IMG/VR virus record: IMGVR_UViG_3300021961_000585
Coordinates: 1 to 25,157 of that record
Length of the DNA: 25,157 nucleotides
From: a virus
Reading direction: 5' to 3' (one strand)
In this document: piece after piece, positions 6,159 to 16,653 of the stretch
Position numbering within the stretch: the first letter of the stretch is position 1
Layout of the letters: every line of letters starts with the position of its first letter
Position numbers and translations under genes: made by a program
The notes under the pieces: generated by a model
Seen by the model: only the letters and a program-made list of their open reading frames with translations
What the model was told of the DNA's origin: nothing
Database searches by the model: none

Positions 6159-8026
6159 TATTTTTTAACTCCTATTTTACCATCAGGTCTTTTATATTCA
6201 GTTCCTGAAGGTAAAGCATTATAATCTTCTTCTGTAGCTATATCTGGTATAGTATTTTTATCTGTTAGAATAGGAAAGTTATTACCTATAATATCTTCTG
6301 CTATATCTTTAGGATTTTTATTATCTATCTTAGCTCTAATTTTAATATAAGCATTAACTCTATTAAGAGCATTATTAATTTCAGGAGTATTAGAAAACAC
6401 CTCTCCTCTTTCAGGATTAAATTGTATTTGCCATTGAGGACCATAAGCTGTTTTAAGATCACGTAAATTCTGTGTAGTAATACCAGCATAGGCAGCTAAA
6501 GATCTATTCAATTGTACTTTCATTTCAGGTCTAGAATACATTTGATCAAAAGCTTGTTGAGGAACACCTATTTGAGAACGTAAAGTTCTATCTAAACGCT
6601 CAGCTTTTTCAGCATAGTTAGTTATATTGTTAATAAATACAAGCTCATTAGTAGCTAACTTATGTGTACTTTCTGGTATTTGACCACCATTATTTTCCAT
6701 ATCATCTATAATAGTAGAGTATGCTTGTTTAACTACATTATTATAAGGTCTACCTTTACTGTCATTAACCATGTCAGCTAACTCAGGATTAACTCCATTA
6801 GGATCAGTAACAACTCTACCACCTAAAGTAGATATTAATCCTTTTAGTTTTCTACTAGCTTCTCCAGTACCTATAACTTTTTGAACAGTCTTATAAGCAC
6901 TTGCAAGTTTATCTAAAGACTCTATCATTTGAAATGATGCACCATTTTCTATCATAAAGTCAGCATCTAATGTACTATCTACAATTGATTTACGATTTTG
7001 TGCAAACTTTTTATAGTCTTCTAATGTTATATCATTTTCAAATTTCTTTTCTATATCAGTAAACATAGCATCTGTTTGTGTTATAAAAGAAGATACTGCT
7101 TTTTTATCTTGAGGTAAAGACTCAACTAAAGTATAATATTTTTGTTTAGCAAGTTCAATAATAGATCTGACTTGTCTTTGTTTTTGTTTAAAATCTGATT
7201 GAGTATCAGATAAAATAGTTTGGATTTCTCCATCCATACCATGATAAATAGCTTGACGAACTCTAGTTAATCCACCTTTAGATTGAATAGTATTGTATAC
7301 TAATTCACCACTATACTTATCAGAAAAGTCTTCTGTTTGTAGTAGTAATTCATATTCATTCTTAGCTACTTCAATTTGTCTAACTTTATTAAATTCTTCC
7401 ATTAGTTGTGTTTCATCTAATACATAAGGATCAATATGATATTTTTCTAAGGTACCATAAATAAGTTTTTGATGAGCTTCTTGAGCTTTTCTTTGAGCTT
7501 CTGCATACTTAACATCAGCAGATATAACATCATTAATACCAGACGTTTTAAATACTTCATTCATTTTAGAAGTAATTTCACCAGTATAAGCAGGGTTAGC
7601 TCTAGCTAAATCAGTATTAACTTTAGCAACACGTCTAGAAAATTCATAAGGAGTCATAGCACCTTGTGCTTTAGCTCTTACAAGTCTTTCATTAACACTA
7701 TTTAGTTCTTGCATAAACTTACTTTGTTCTTCTCCAGAACTATTAGAAACATTAGAAGTAAGTTCTAATTGTTTATTAACTAAATAGTTTTGTTCAGTAG
7801 GACTACCAGCAAGGTAGTCATCTACAATCGTTTCAGCATTTAATCTAGCATCTTCTAATGCATCTAACTTATCTATGTTAGCTAAACCTTTTAAACCCAT
7901 CTCAGTAACAGCACCTATATCTCCTATAATTCCTGGTTTTATAGCACCTGATTTATCAACAACACCTTGTGTTGCAGATATACCTGGGTAAATACTTTGT
8001 TGTTTTGTTGTATCAAAAGTTGCCAT
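6158..8026 (-). CDS. Internal virion protein, gp15-like by position (622 aa)
   Basis: A long, largely helical soluble protein without signal peptide or cysteine-rich motif. Highly charged segments, such as a KYAEAQRKAQEAHQKLIYG run, suggest extended helices. A GAMTPYEFSRRV block (122-133) and an alternating polar/helical pattern resemble internal proteins of marine podophages. It lies between the 1712-aa ejection protein and the lysozyme-domain protein, the region where T7 encodes gp15/gp16. Stop and start overlaps (TAATG) join it to both neighbours. I infer a role in the internal core or DNA-ejection channel from order and composition; no direct domain match is visible. Confidence 0.65.
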   Translation of the reverse strand: MATFDTTKQQSIYPGISATQGVVDKSGAIKPGIIGDIGAVTEMGLKGLANIDKLDALEDARLNAETIVDDYLAGSPTEQNYLVNKQLELTSNVSNSSGEEQSKFMQELNSVNERLVRAKAQGAMTPYEFSRRVAKVNTDLARANPAYTGEITSKMNEVFKTSGINDVISADVKYAEAQRKAQEAHQKLIYGTLEKYHIDPYVLDETQLMEEFNKVRQIEVAKNEYELLLQTEDFSDKYSGELVYNTIQSKGGLTRVRQAIYHGMDGEIQTILSDTQSDFKQKQRQVRSIIELAKQKYYTLVESLPQDKKAVSSFITQTDAMFTDIEKKFENDITLEDYKKFAQNRKSIVDSTLDADFMIENGASFQMIESLDKLASAYKTVQKVIGTGEASRKLKGLISTLGGRVVTDPNGVNPELADMVNDSKGRPYNNVVKQAYSTIIDDMENNGGQIPESTHKLATNELVFINNITNYAEKAERLDRTLRSQIGVPQQAFDQMYSRPEMKVQLNRSLAAYAGITTQNLRDLKTAYGPQWQIQFNPERGEVFSNTPEINNALNRVNAYIKIRAKIDNKNPKDIAEDIIGNNFPILTDKNTIPDIATEEDYNALPSGTEYKRPDGKIGVKK

Positions 8027-11000
8027 TATTTTTTCCTTTGTTTACTAATTTCTTGTACAAATATTTCTATTTCATCTTTCATTTCTGGAGGTGCTGTTTC
8101 TATAAATGTTTTAAATCCACTAATTTCTTCAGGACTATATTGTAATTCTGAATCTATTCTAGTTCTTTCTATTAAAGCTTCAAATAAAGACTGCTGTCTA
8201 GTTTTTTCATAAGCTCTATTATCTAACATTTGAAGATGATCAAATAAAACTTCAAGTTCTGCATCACTAAACTCTTGATCTCTTAATAAACTACCATAAC
8301 TACTAAAGATAGTAACTGCTTCTTCTAATGTTAAACCATTAGTACCATGAACAGCTATTAAGTTTTGCCATAAAGCATCAGCAGCGGCTTTAGCTCTTTC
8401 ATCACCACTCTTTAATTTAGTAAAAGCATCATAAACTTTACGTTCTGATTCAGTAGGTACATTAAATAATTTTAAAAATCTATCTGTATTAGATTCAGGA
8501 ATACCTGTGGATTGTCCATGCTTACTTAATTTTTCATTTAAAGAGTTATACATTAATACATTATATAATGCATTACCTCCTGAAGTAAGTCTAACTAATT
8601 GTTTAGCTCCTTGTAAGAACATTTCATCAACTGTAAATGCTTCTGAATGATCATACATAGATTTATATAATCTAAATATATCCATACCTTGTATAACTGT
8701 TTGAGCAGTAGGACCAAAACGATAATCTTCTACTTCTCCACCTAACATATGAACTAAAGTCTTCCAAAATGTACCATAAGGACCACCAAAGTTAGTACCA
8801 AATGGAGAATATACAGAAGCTACATCAGCTTTAGATACAATAAAGTTACCTTCTTGATCATACGTAGGAGCTATTGTATCACCTAAAGTTCTAACAATAA
8901 CATTAGCTAAAGTAACATCATCCATTGCTTGAGCTATTTCTTCATAACCATTATCATTTAAAGATTTAAGTATAAAGTCACCTAGACCATAAATTAAACC
9001 TCCTCTAACTCCATACATAGCTAGATTGTAAGCAACTAAGGCAGCTCTTTGTTTAGGAGTAAAAGGAGAAGCTCCACCATTCCAAATGTTTTCAGAAGTT
9101 TTTCCACTAAATGCTTGGAACTGTCCTACATATCTTAAGATACCATTACGTTGATAAGTATAAGTAGCTTGTTTACTCATAGATCCAGAAAGTTGCCAAG
9201 CTCCATAGGAAATTTGATCTAAAGCTTCACGAGTTCTCCAGTTTTTACCTGGATTTTTACTAACCCAATCTACTCTAGCAGCATGCCACATACCTACTCG
9301 GTTCATATATTCACCAAGTTCAAAACCCCATTTACTATATATATCTAAACCACGTTGAGCCCATCCTCCTAAGAAAGAAGAACCTTTTAATGCGTTAGTT
9401 CCAGAACTATAAGATAGTTTAGCTAATACATGATCACCAATATTAGCAAGACCTGATGTTTCTAATTCTCTTAAAATTAATTGTTGATCTTTTAATGTAA
9501 GTTTATTACCTTTAGGTACATTAGTATCATTAAGTATATTTTCTTGTTCCCACATATACTTATAAACTTCATCACCATACTTATTATATTTAAAGTTAGC
9601 TTTATTTTGCATATGACGTAAGTATACAGTACCTACAGCATTGTTCATTGTAGATAAAAATAACTTAGGATCTGAAATAAGCATAGGTCCAAAGATACCA
9701 ATAGGTTGTAATGTAATGTTTCTCCATAAAGGAGCAAGAATAATCTTAGCAGTAGATACTACACGTAAAGGAAAATTAATAACTGCTTCTGGATTACGTT
9801 CTGTTTTTCTAGCATACTTAGATAGAAACTGTAAAAGAGGAGTATCTTTATCAGTAATAGCACCAATACGATCAGCTATTCTAGCTAAGTATTTAGATAT
9901 ATTACCACCACCATTACCTACTTCCATTGCTATAATACGATCATACTCAGCAATAGCTTGTTTAAAGTCTACATCTTTACCTGCAATACTTTGAATGTAT
10001 TCACGTTTATCTGGAAATTGATTAATTAACTCTGCTTGAGTATCTAATGTTCTAGATTTATTTAAGTTTTCTACATTTTTACCAGGACTATAAGAAACTT
10101 TATTACCTTTAATATAAGCTTGAACCCATAAAGTTTTCATTTGATCTATAATAGGAGCCATTAATACATCAGTGTTCATACTTTCTGATGTTTTAATAAA
10201 TGTAGTTAAAGGATCTTCATATACAGCATTATATAATTCATCTCCTTTAGCTCTAGCAGATCTAGCAGTACGTCCACGTAATACTGCACCATCAATTGTA
10301 CCTTGAATATCATCTAATGATTTTAATTCTTTAGCTTTATCTACTATAAAAACATATTTATCAGAATCTAATTTAGGATCAACTGCTTTAGATTTAATAT
10401 TATTATTTTTCCAAGCATTAGCTGCAGTTTCTGTATCAAACATAGCAACTGCAATAGAATCATTTTTAAAAATCTCTGTTGCATTTTCTTTAGTTGCAGT
10501 AATAACCTTACCATCTCGTTCTTTTATTAAAGGATAAGCTCTAATAAAGAAAGTACCTGTAGCTAAACGAGGCATATGTCCTGTTCTAGAAGGAACTATC
10601 CAATCAGGATTACCTGTAAGTGTATGTCTCTTAGGTAAAATAGCATAATTAAACTCTTTACCTAAGTCATCTATAAAAGGTTTATCTAATTTAACATACT
10701 GTCTAGTAGGAACATTGTCTGAGTTAAATAAGAACTGTGCAATAGGTCCTTCAGATTTATTACCTTCAGATAAAATAAAATCTACTTCTTTACCTAACTC
10801 CATATCCCATACTTTATTAGGTAAGTTTTCTGTTTCCCATCTAAACTCATTAGTTACCATATGTCTTGATGGTCTTTCAGAAGTTTCTTTAGCTATTTCA
10901 ATATAATTTTTAAATCCACGATTATTAGCTTTAGAAATTTCACCTATGTTTAACATTTTATAGTTAAATCTATCTATTTGTCGAGTTAAAAATAAAGCAG

Positions 11001-13164
11001 ATTGAAGTTTATGTACCTTCTGAATAGGCATAGACTCACCTATAGCAGAATAAATCTCAGGGATAGTCATTAAATTTGTTTTATCTTGTTGTAAATCATA
11101 TAGTTTTTCTAATGCACTAGTAAACTTTTTATTATAAATATCAACACCAAGGGCTTCACTTAAAATTCTAGTTTGTTCTTTAAGATAGTTTTCAACTTTA
11201 AGACTACCCATACCAATAGAACGTTCAAACTCTTTTCCTGATTTACCAAAGACAGCTACCCAATTCCAACCTTCAGTTGTATCAAATATCCACTTAGTAA
11301 ATTTATTATTCATCCAAGGTTTTTCATTTATAATACCAGAAGCATCAGCAATAGCATCAAAAAATTCACCATCTTTAGCCCATCTAATTCTGAGATTAGG
11401 TGATATACCTTTTTGTTCTGCTTCAAGAGCCATTAATCTAGCTTCTTTAATAGTAAAAGGACTAATATTACCTTGAGAATCTATGTGTTCAATAAAGAAA
11501 TTACCTGGATTATTATCAGTAACAGTTTTATTAACAGTTTCTTCTAGTTTAACTGCAGCATCTACAGCACTTTCAAATGTTTTAAAATTATTAATACCAT
11601 CTTTATTAAATGTTAATGACATTTTAATAGAGTTGCCTTCAGGTATAAATACAGTATCAACTCCAGGAGTCATTTTAAGAACTTCACCTGAGTTAACTTC
11701 ATTAACAATATTAACTGTTTGGTTTAAAAAAGTTTTTCTACCTTGAGTATCTTGAAGTAAATTACCTTCAGCTATATCTCTTACAGCTCTAAATTGTTCT
11801 CCTACAAGTTCTCTCCAAGATTGAGTAACATCAAACTTTTCTCCTAAATAAGGTTTACGTACTATTTCTGGCATCATTAAACTAAAAATAAATTGAGGTA
11901 CATTCATTTTAAATGCCTTAAGAACTCTACCTGTTTCATCAACCATTGTCATTTTAGCAAGATCTTTAGATACTCTTTTATTTACTTTAGCTACATTAAA
12001 AGGAGAATCAATAGGTATATCTAAATTTAAATCATCTGAGGTACGTACTTTAGTTTGTTGTACATTTTCAGTTTCGTAGAATGGATCTGATTTAGTTTTT
12101 AATTCTTTACTTGCATCAAACTTATCAAATGCTTTAGAAATCTCATATGCATTAGGATCTGTAAGTTTATAGTAACCTTTTTTTCCTGCTTTAACTGCAG
12201 GAATAGCAAAGATCATTGCAAGTTCCATAGGAATTTTAGCAGCTTCAGGATTATCTGGATTAATTTTTTTAGACATCCACATTAAACCTTCATCTAAACT
12301 AGAAAAGAGTTTAGCAACATAAGCATTTTCTAAATCTTCTTTTTCAATTCCCATAAACTTTGCAAAGTCTTGGTAGTTTTCTATTAACCAATCACCACCA
12401 TGTTCTGCTACAACCTTACGTGCTTTTTCTCTAGCAGTAGTCATTGTATATTTATCTGTTGGAGCTAAAGCAAGAGTTCCTAAAAGTTCTGCTGCATAAG
12501 GAATAAGACCAACAATTAATTGTTGAAATAACATTAAAGGTTCTGCTAATACAGGATCAAGTATCTTTTCATCTATTTTTTCTAACCAGTTAGGACCTAA
12601 CTGTTTAACAATTTGTTCATTCTCTTGAGTATTAACTTCAGGTACTTGACCTTTTAATACAAAGTTAGAATAGGTTTCCATAGCTTTTTGCCAATCTTGT
12701 CTAACTTTAATATCTCTTACTTGAATGTTAAGAGTTTGTAAAGAAGCTTCTGAGCCATCTGTTTGAGTAGCACCATAGTCATTAGCTACTTGATCTAAAT
12801 AAGCATCTCTTAAAGATCTAGACTTATAACCACCCATAGAAATATCTTTAAGTAGATTACGTTTAGCTTCTATTTCTATACCAGGATCACCTATAATATT
12901 TTCTACTAAAGAAGCTTGCATAATATCTTGACTACGTGAATATTCATTACGTAGTTCTTGAACTACTGCAGAGTCTCCTCTTGTAGTATATTCTTGAATA
13001 ATATTATCATAAAGATCTACTGGATCTTCAACACCTGATAAAGCTGATGCATAAAAAGCTTCATTGCTTATATCTTCTTGAGGTTTTACTTCTTCTACTT
13101 CAGATTTATAAGCAGGTATTTTAACATTACTAGGAATAATGTCAGTTTTAAATTCTAAATCCAT
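8026..13164 (-). CDS. Giant internal virion/DNA-ejection protein, gp16-like by position (1712 aa)
   Basis: By far the largest gene. The product is mainly helical with several hydrophobic stretches that could insert in the host membrane: residues about 210-233 (LMLFQQLIVGLIPYAAELLG), about 313-326, and a segment near the C-terminal third (VAYNLAMYGVRGGLIYGLG). T7 gp16 (1318 aa) is ejected and forms part of the channel across the envelope; size, membrane-prone segments and place after a gp14-like gene fit that role. I could not see the lytic transglycosylase motif found at the T7 gp16 N-terminus, so wall cleavage may be left to the 428-aa protein. AAGGAA precedes ATG 13164 by about 6 bases. The ejection role is inferred. 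Confidence 0.7.
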   Translation of the reverse strand: MDLEFKTDIIPSNVKIPAYKSEVEEVKPQEDISNEAFYASALSGVEDPVDLYDNIIQEYTTRGDSAVVQELRNEYSRSQDIMQASLVENIIGDPGIEIEAKRNLLKDISMGGYKSRSLRDAYLDQVANDYGATQTDGSEASLQTLNIQVRDIKVRQDWQKAMETYSNFVLKGQVPEVNTQENEQIVKQLGPNWLEKIDEKILDPVLAEPLMLFQQLIVGLIPYAAELLGTLALAPTDKYTMTTAREKARKVVAEHGGDWLIENYQDFAKFMGIEKEDLENAYVAKLFSSLDEGLMWMSKKINPDNPEAAKIPMELAMIFAIPAVKAGKKGYYKLTDPNAYEISKAFDKFDASKELKTKSDPFYETENVQQTKVRTSDDLNLDIPIDSPFNVAKVNKRVSKDLAKMTMVDETGRVLKAFKMNVPQFIFSLMMPEIVRKPYLGEKFDVTQSWRELVGEQFRAVRDIAEGNLLQDTQGRKTFLNQTVNIVNEVNSGEVLKMTPGVDTVFIPEGNSIKMSLTFNKDGINNFKTFESAVDAAVKLEETVNKTVTDNNPGNFFIEHIDSQGNISPFTIKEARLMALEAEQKGISPNLRIRWAKDGEFFDAIADASGIINEKPWMNNKFTKWIFDTTEGWNWVAVFGKSGKEFERSIGMGSLKVENYLKEQTRILSEALGVDIYNKKFTSALEKLYDLQQDKTNLMTIPEIYSAIGESMPIQKVHKLQSALFLTRQIDRFNYKMLNIGEISKANNRGFKNYIEIAKETSERPSRHMVTNEFRWETENLPNKVWDMELGKEVDFILSEGNKSEGPIAQFLFNSDNVPTRQYVKLDKPFIDDLGKEFNYAILPKRHTLTGNPDWIVPSRTGHMPRLATGTFFIRAYPLIKERDGKVITATKENATEIFKNDSIAVAMFDTETAANAWKNNNIKSKAVDPKLDSDKYVFIVDKAKELKSLDDIQGTIDGAVLRGRTARSARAKGDELYNAVYEDPLTTFIKTSESMNTDVLMAPIIDQMKTLWVQAYIKGNKVSYSPGKNVENLNKSRTLDTQAELINQFPDKREYIQSIAGKDVDFKQAIAEYDRIIAMEVGNGGGNISKYLARIADRIGAITDKDTPLLQFLSKYARKTERNPEAVINFPLRVVSTAKIILAPLWRNITLQPIGIFGPMLISDPKLFLSTMNNAVGTVYLRHMQNKANFKYNKYGDEVYKYMWEQENILNDTNVPKGNKLTLKDQQLILRELETSGLANIGDHVLAKLSYSSGTNALKGSSFLGGWAQRGLDIYSKWGFELGEYMNRVGMWHAARVDWVSKNPGKNWRTREALDQISYGAWQLSGSMSKQATYTYQRNGILRYVGQFQAFSGKTSENIWNGGASPFTPKQRAALVAYNLAMYGVRGGLIYGLGDFILKSLNDNGYEEIAQAMDDVTLANVIVRTLGDTIAPTYDQEGNFIVSKADVASVYSPFGTNFGGPYGTFWKTLVHMLGGEVEDYRFGPTAQTVIQGMDIFRLYKSMYDHSEAFTVDEMFLQGAKQLVRLTSGGNALYNVLMYNSLNEKLSKHGQSTGIPESNTDRFLKLFNVPTESERKVYDAFTKLKSGDERAKAAADALWQNLIAVHGTNGLTLEEAVTIFSSYGSLLRDQEFSDAELEVLFDHLQMLDNRAYEKTRQQSLFEALIERTRIDSELQYSPEEISGFKTFIETAPPEMKDEIEIFVQEISKQRKK

Positions 13165-13172
13165 TTATTTCC

Positions 13173-14036
13173 TTAAGCTATTTTAAAGATATTAATAATA
13201 TTTTCAGGATTTTCTTGCATAAAAGATCCAAGTTTACCTATATTAGCCCATTGTTGTTGTTGTCCATAAGCTATATTAGCTTGTGTACCAAAGTCAGCAG
13301 CTCTTTGATTACCTTGAGAGATAGCAGTAGAAGCTCCTGATGCCATATTAATAGCTTCTAAATTAGCAGTAGCTTGGGTTTGAATTGCACTAGTAGCTCC
13401 TGTAAATCCAGAAGTACCTGCCATACCTAAACCTGCTTGACCCATTTGAGCTTCCATAGATCCTGTTTGAATTCGAGCTTGTCTAAGTATATCAAGTCTT
13501 TGTCTTTTTTCTTGAACTAATCTATACCTTTCTTGCATTTCATTTACTTTACGTTGTTCATCTGCTTGAGATTTCATTGCACTTGATTGAGCAGATATAG
13601 ATTTTCTTTGTTGTAAATATCCTGCAACTTGTAATCCTAAACCTACTTTAGAAATTGCTGAAGCACCAAAAAGACTAGAAGCTAATCCTGCTTGTTTAGC
13701 AATACCTCCAATACCTGTATGAATTCCACCAACAAATTTAGATATAGGTCCTGCTTTTAATGCTGAAGTTGCACCAAAACTTTGATAACCTGCATAAGCA
13801 ACAGCAGCAACAGCAGCTACTTTAGCAATAGTTTTAACAGCTTTTTTATATTCAGGAAGTCCTGTATAAGGATTTATTGTACCAGATCCTCCATAAGCTT
13901 TTAATAATAAAGCTTCTTCAGGATTAATATGAGCAAGCATAGTATCACCATCTTGCCCCTTACCTGCAATATCATGATATAATTCTTTAAGTAAATCTAC
14001 TTTTTGTTTAGTAGATAAATTTGCTATTAAACTCAT
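13173..14036 (-). CDS. Internal virion protein B, gp14-like
   Basis: A protein of about 287 aa. An N-terminal helix is followed by a conserved INPEEALLLKAYGGSGT / NPYTGLPEY block, an alanine/glycine-rich hydrophobic middle (about residues 65-140, with KVAAVAAVAYAGY), a charged coiled segment (QADEQRKVNEMQERYRLVQE) and a C-terminus rich in Gly, Ala and Gln. This resembles T7 gp14-type proteins, which leave the virion first and lodge in the outer membrane. I place the start at ATG 14036 because GGAG lies 6 bases before it; ATG 14048, overlapping the preceding stop, would add four residues and has no clear ribosome site. It sits between the gp13-like and giant ejection genes, in T7 order. Confidence 0.75.
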   Translation of the reverse strand: MSLIANLSTKQKVDLLKELYHDIAGKGQDGDTMLAHINPEEALLLKAYGGSGTINPYTGLPEYKKAVKTIAKVAAVAAVAYAGYQSFGATSALKAGPISKFVGGIHTGIGGIAKQAGLASSLFGASAISKVGLGLQVAGYLQQRKSISAQSSAMKSQADEQRKVNEMQERYRLVQEKRQRLDILRQARIQTGSMEAQMGQAGLGMAGTSGFTGATSAIQTQATANLEAINMASGASTAISQGNQRAADFGTQANIAYGQQQQWANIGKLGSFMQENPENIINIFKIA

Positions 14037-14047
14037 ACTTGTCTCCA

Positions 14048-14353
14048 TTATAAAACTCGTCTTGTTAAAATTTGATCCATACCATCTGTTGTTGTAACTA
14101 CTAAATTTGTTGGTAACATACCAAACATTATATTAAACTTTAAATCTAATTTAGTTTCAGGTAACCCATAAACTACAGAGATACCCATTTCTCTAATCTT
14201 GGGAAGAATATATGTATCCCATATATTTAAATATCTTTTATAAGTTTCTGGACTCCATTGTATAGAATCCATATGTAACATCCATCCTGGTAAATCTGAA
14301 TCGTATCTTATACCTACAAAACCATTACCTGGTTCTTCATACAACTTTATCAT
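14048..14353 (-). CDS. GNAT acetyltransferase-like virion-module protein, gp13-like by position (101 aa)
   Basis: The start at ATG 14353 overlaps the tail tubular B stop (TAATG); an upstream in-frame ATG at 14389 would overlap that gene by 37 bases. The product begins MIKLYEEPGNGFVGIRYD, has a tryptophan-rich middle (PGWMLHMDSIQWSPETYKRYLNIW) and ends with GISVVYGLPETKLDLKFNIMFG and a short tail. The final part resembles the last strand and helix of small GNAT acetyltransferases (the usual KFNKMFGF pattern). It lacks a clear acetyl-CoA loop (Q/R-x-x-G-x-G/A), so it may be a non-catalytic version adapted to virion assembly. Position equals T7 gene 13. Function inferred. Confidence 0.65.
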   Translation of the reverse strand: MIKLYEEPGNGFVGIRYDSDLPGWMLHMDSIQWSPETYKRYLNIWDTYILPKIREMGISVVYGLPETKLDLKFNIMFGMLPTNLVVTTTDGMDQILTRRVL

Positions 14354-16653
14354 TAATGTGTTTGTGTCATTGTTACTGGCATACCCCATCCTAGTATCTT
14401 CATATCTTTACCAGCTTCAGAAGATATTTTAAGACTTAATGTTTTACCAGAACCTCTTAATTTATTTTTAGTTACAATTACTCCTTCACCATAATTAAAT
14501 GGATCTGCTGCACCTGAAGGTATATAATTTCTTAGTAATCTATAAGCTTGGAATTCTGTACCCCATCTACCACTATTAGCACTATCTGTCCAATTCCATT
14601 GAGCTTGTACTTTACAAGAAGATTGATTAACAAGTTCTAATGTACCTGTTGAATCATCATACCCATCTTCAGTTCTTTTAAAATAAAAGTAAATATAAGG
14701 TACTTGTTTTTCTTTTAAAAGATCTCCAAACAATTCATAACCTGTAACAAGATAACTAGTATAGTTAACTCCAGTTCCATCAGCTGTTACCCAATCTTTA
14801 AAACTATCATCTTTATATTTACTAATTGTAAATTGAGTTCCTTTTATAGTTAAAAAACTAAACTGTGTACTTCTAGCAGTTTGTATACTACTATCTATTA
14901 CTACATTATCAGTACTTACTTGTACTGGATTAGTACTAGCATATACAGCTTCTTCTACAGTAGTCACTGCATATCCAGGAATAGGTACATAGTCTGCAAT
15001 ATAAGCAGGATTACTAGCTAAATCTGATATAACATTTAAATACCAAGCTTGTAAAGTTAAATCATAAACTAATTCTTTATTGTATTTATTAATATAATTA
15101 GTTTCAGAGTAATTTTCATCATCACTATATAACCATCTTACTCTATTTTCTTTTTCATCATAATAACCTCTACAGTTATTTTTAGCAACTTCAGGTATTT
15201 CTAAATATAATGACTGTATTGTTTTAAGAGATAAAGATTCAGCTCTAAATCGACCAGATGCACTATCAGGAGCTAGTGTATAGATACCAGCTTTTGACCA
15301 ATATACAAAGTTACCACCTATACTTACTACAGAGTTTGCATTTGTAATACCATTAGTAGATATTTTAGATGCCTGGAAAGATGTAGCTAAGAATCCACCA
15401 GTATCTCCATAAACTTCCCATATACCGTTTTCACAAAACACAAGTAAGGAAGCTTGAGAAGATGCTATCTTAACAATACGAGTAGCTTCAGGTATTTGAA
15501 TTGTTCCTCCATCAGAAGGAATAATATCATTAATACCTGGATCTGTAGGGTCGGCTTCTTGATAACATTTTTCTAAGTCTTCATCAGATCTAACAACTCT
15601 TGTAAAGAAAATATAACCAGAGTAATTAGGAGATCTATTATCAGGACTAGTTATAGTTGATTGTACACCTGAATAAAATATTCGTTGAGCATAAGAAGCT
15701 ACAGTAGTAAGAGTTCCTGTATCTTGATCTAAAGGTAAACCTGATGTAACATCAGATTCACTCATACGACTAGAACCTCTATTAAAAGCATCAATAACAA
15801 AAGAACCTCTAGATACCCTATATCTAGAATGAGAGTTTCTTTTTAAAATATCAGCACTAAACTTTTCATAGTTACCATCAGAAGGATTACTATTTTTACC
15901 AAGAGTCCATACATCAGAGTTACTAGGATATTTATAATCAAAGTTTGCAGACCTAGCACATAGATCAATAGCATCTGTAGGAGTACCTTGTACTGTACCT
16001 ACATTATAAAAAGCTACACTTGAGTTCCAACCTTGATTACGAAGATTATATTTATGTTGAGGTGTAATAGCAGTTAAACTAGAACCATTCCAACCTGCTG
16101 GTCTAAAGTCATCATCATAACCATCATCAACACCAAATAAATCTCTAATTTTTAAAGTTAATGTACTTTGTGTAACAGCACCAGTACTAGTATTATAAGT
16201 TAATAAAACAGGTTTTGCTAGATCTTCTGATACTAAAATACATTTATTGTTAATAATTGCTGTTTCTAATTTAGCATTAGATAAACCAGCAATGGTTATA
16301 TAAGTACCACTATTTTTAAGATTAGCACTAGGATTAGAAGTAAGTAAATCTAAAAACCATAATCTATTTTTAATCCTAACAATACCTAAAGAAACTGTTG
16401 TATCTCCACCAGGAGATTCCCAAATGTGAAAAGACTGTTTACCTTCTTTAATATCTGCAGTAACTAATCCTGTAGAATTAAGTTGATAAAGTTCTTCATA
16501 GTCTACACCTAAACGTCTAGACCTAGATCCATCTCTATTAAGAACAAAGTTCTGTTCATCAACTGATGCAGACTCAGGAAATGTTAATTCATTTGCCTCA
16601 GTTATTAGTCCTTTAATAAAAGATCTAAATGCCTTTTCACTTTTAAGAGCCAT
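14353..16653 (-). CDS. Tail tubular protein B (T7 gp12-like)
   Basis: A 766-aa beta-rich protein. The N-terminus (SFIKGLITEANELTFPESAS, then DEQNFVLNRDGSRSRRLGVD) is a pattern I recognise from tail tubular B/gp12-type proteins of podophages; the rest has many beta strands and aromatic residues, as expected of the nozzle at the end of the short tail. It starts at ATG 16653 directly after the TAG of the 82-aa gene and overlaps the gp13-like start at its end. Tail tubular A lies upstream and internal virion proteins downstream, the T7 order. It may also hold receptor-proximal surfaces, since no tail fibre is visible. Confidence 0.85.
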   Translation of the reverse strand: MALKSEKAFRSFIKGLITEANELTFPESASVDEQNFVLNRDGSRSRRLGVDYEELYQLNSTGLVTADIKEGKQSFHIWESPGGDTTVSLGIVRIKNRLWFLDLLTSNPSANLKNSGTYITIAGLSNAKLETAIINNKCILVSEDLAKPVLLTYNTSTGAVTQSTLTLKIRDLFGVDDGYDDDFRPAGWNGSSLTAITPQHKYNLRNQGWNSSVAFYNVGTVQGTPTDAIDLCARSANFDYKYPSNSDVWTLGKNSNPSDGNYEKFSADILKRNSHSRYRVSRGSFVIDAFNRGSSRMSESDVTSGLPLDQDTGTLTTVASYAQRIFYSGVQSTITSPDNRSPNYSGYIFFTRVVRSDEDLEKCYQEADPTDPGINDIIPSDGGTIQIPEATRIVKIASSQASLLVFCENGIWEVYGDTGGFLATSFQASKISTNGITNANSVVSIGGNFVYWSKAGIYTLAPDSASGRFRAESLSLKTIQSLYLEIPEVAKNNCRGYYDEKENRVRWLYSDDENYSETNYINKYNKELVYDLTLQAWYLNVISDLASNPAYIADYVPIPGYAVTTVEEAVYASTNPVQVSTDNVVIDSSIQTARSTQFSFLTIKGTQFTISKYKDDSFKDWVTADGTGVNYTSYLVTGYELFGDLLKEKQVPYIYFYFKRTEDGYDDSTGTLELVNQSSCKVQAQWNWTDSANSGRWGTEFQAYRLLRNYIPSGAADPFNYGEGVIVTKNKLRGSGKTLSLKISSEAGKDMKILGWGMPVTMTQTH

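Noticed and set aside
14354-14389. Longer gp13-like protein starting at ATG 14389
   Set aside because: It would overlap tail tubular B by 37 bases, while ATG 14353 gives the TAATG junction used across the operon.
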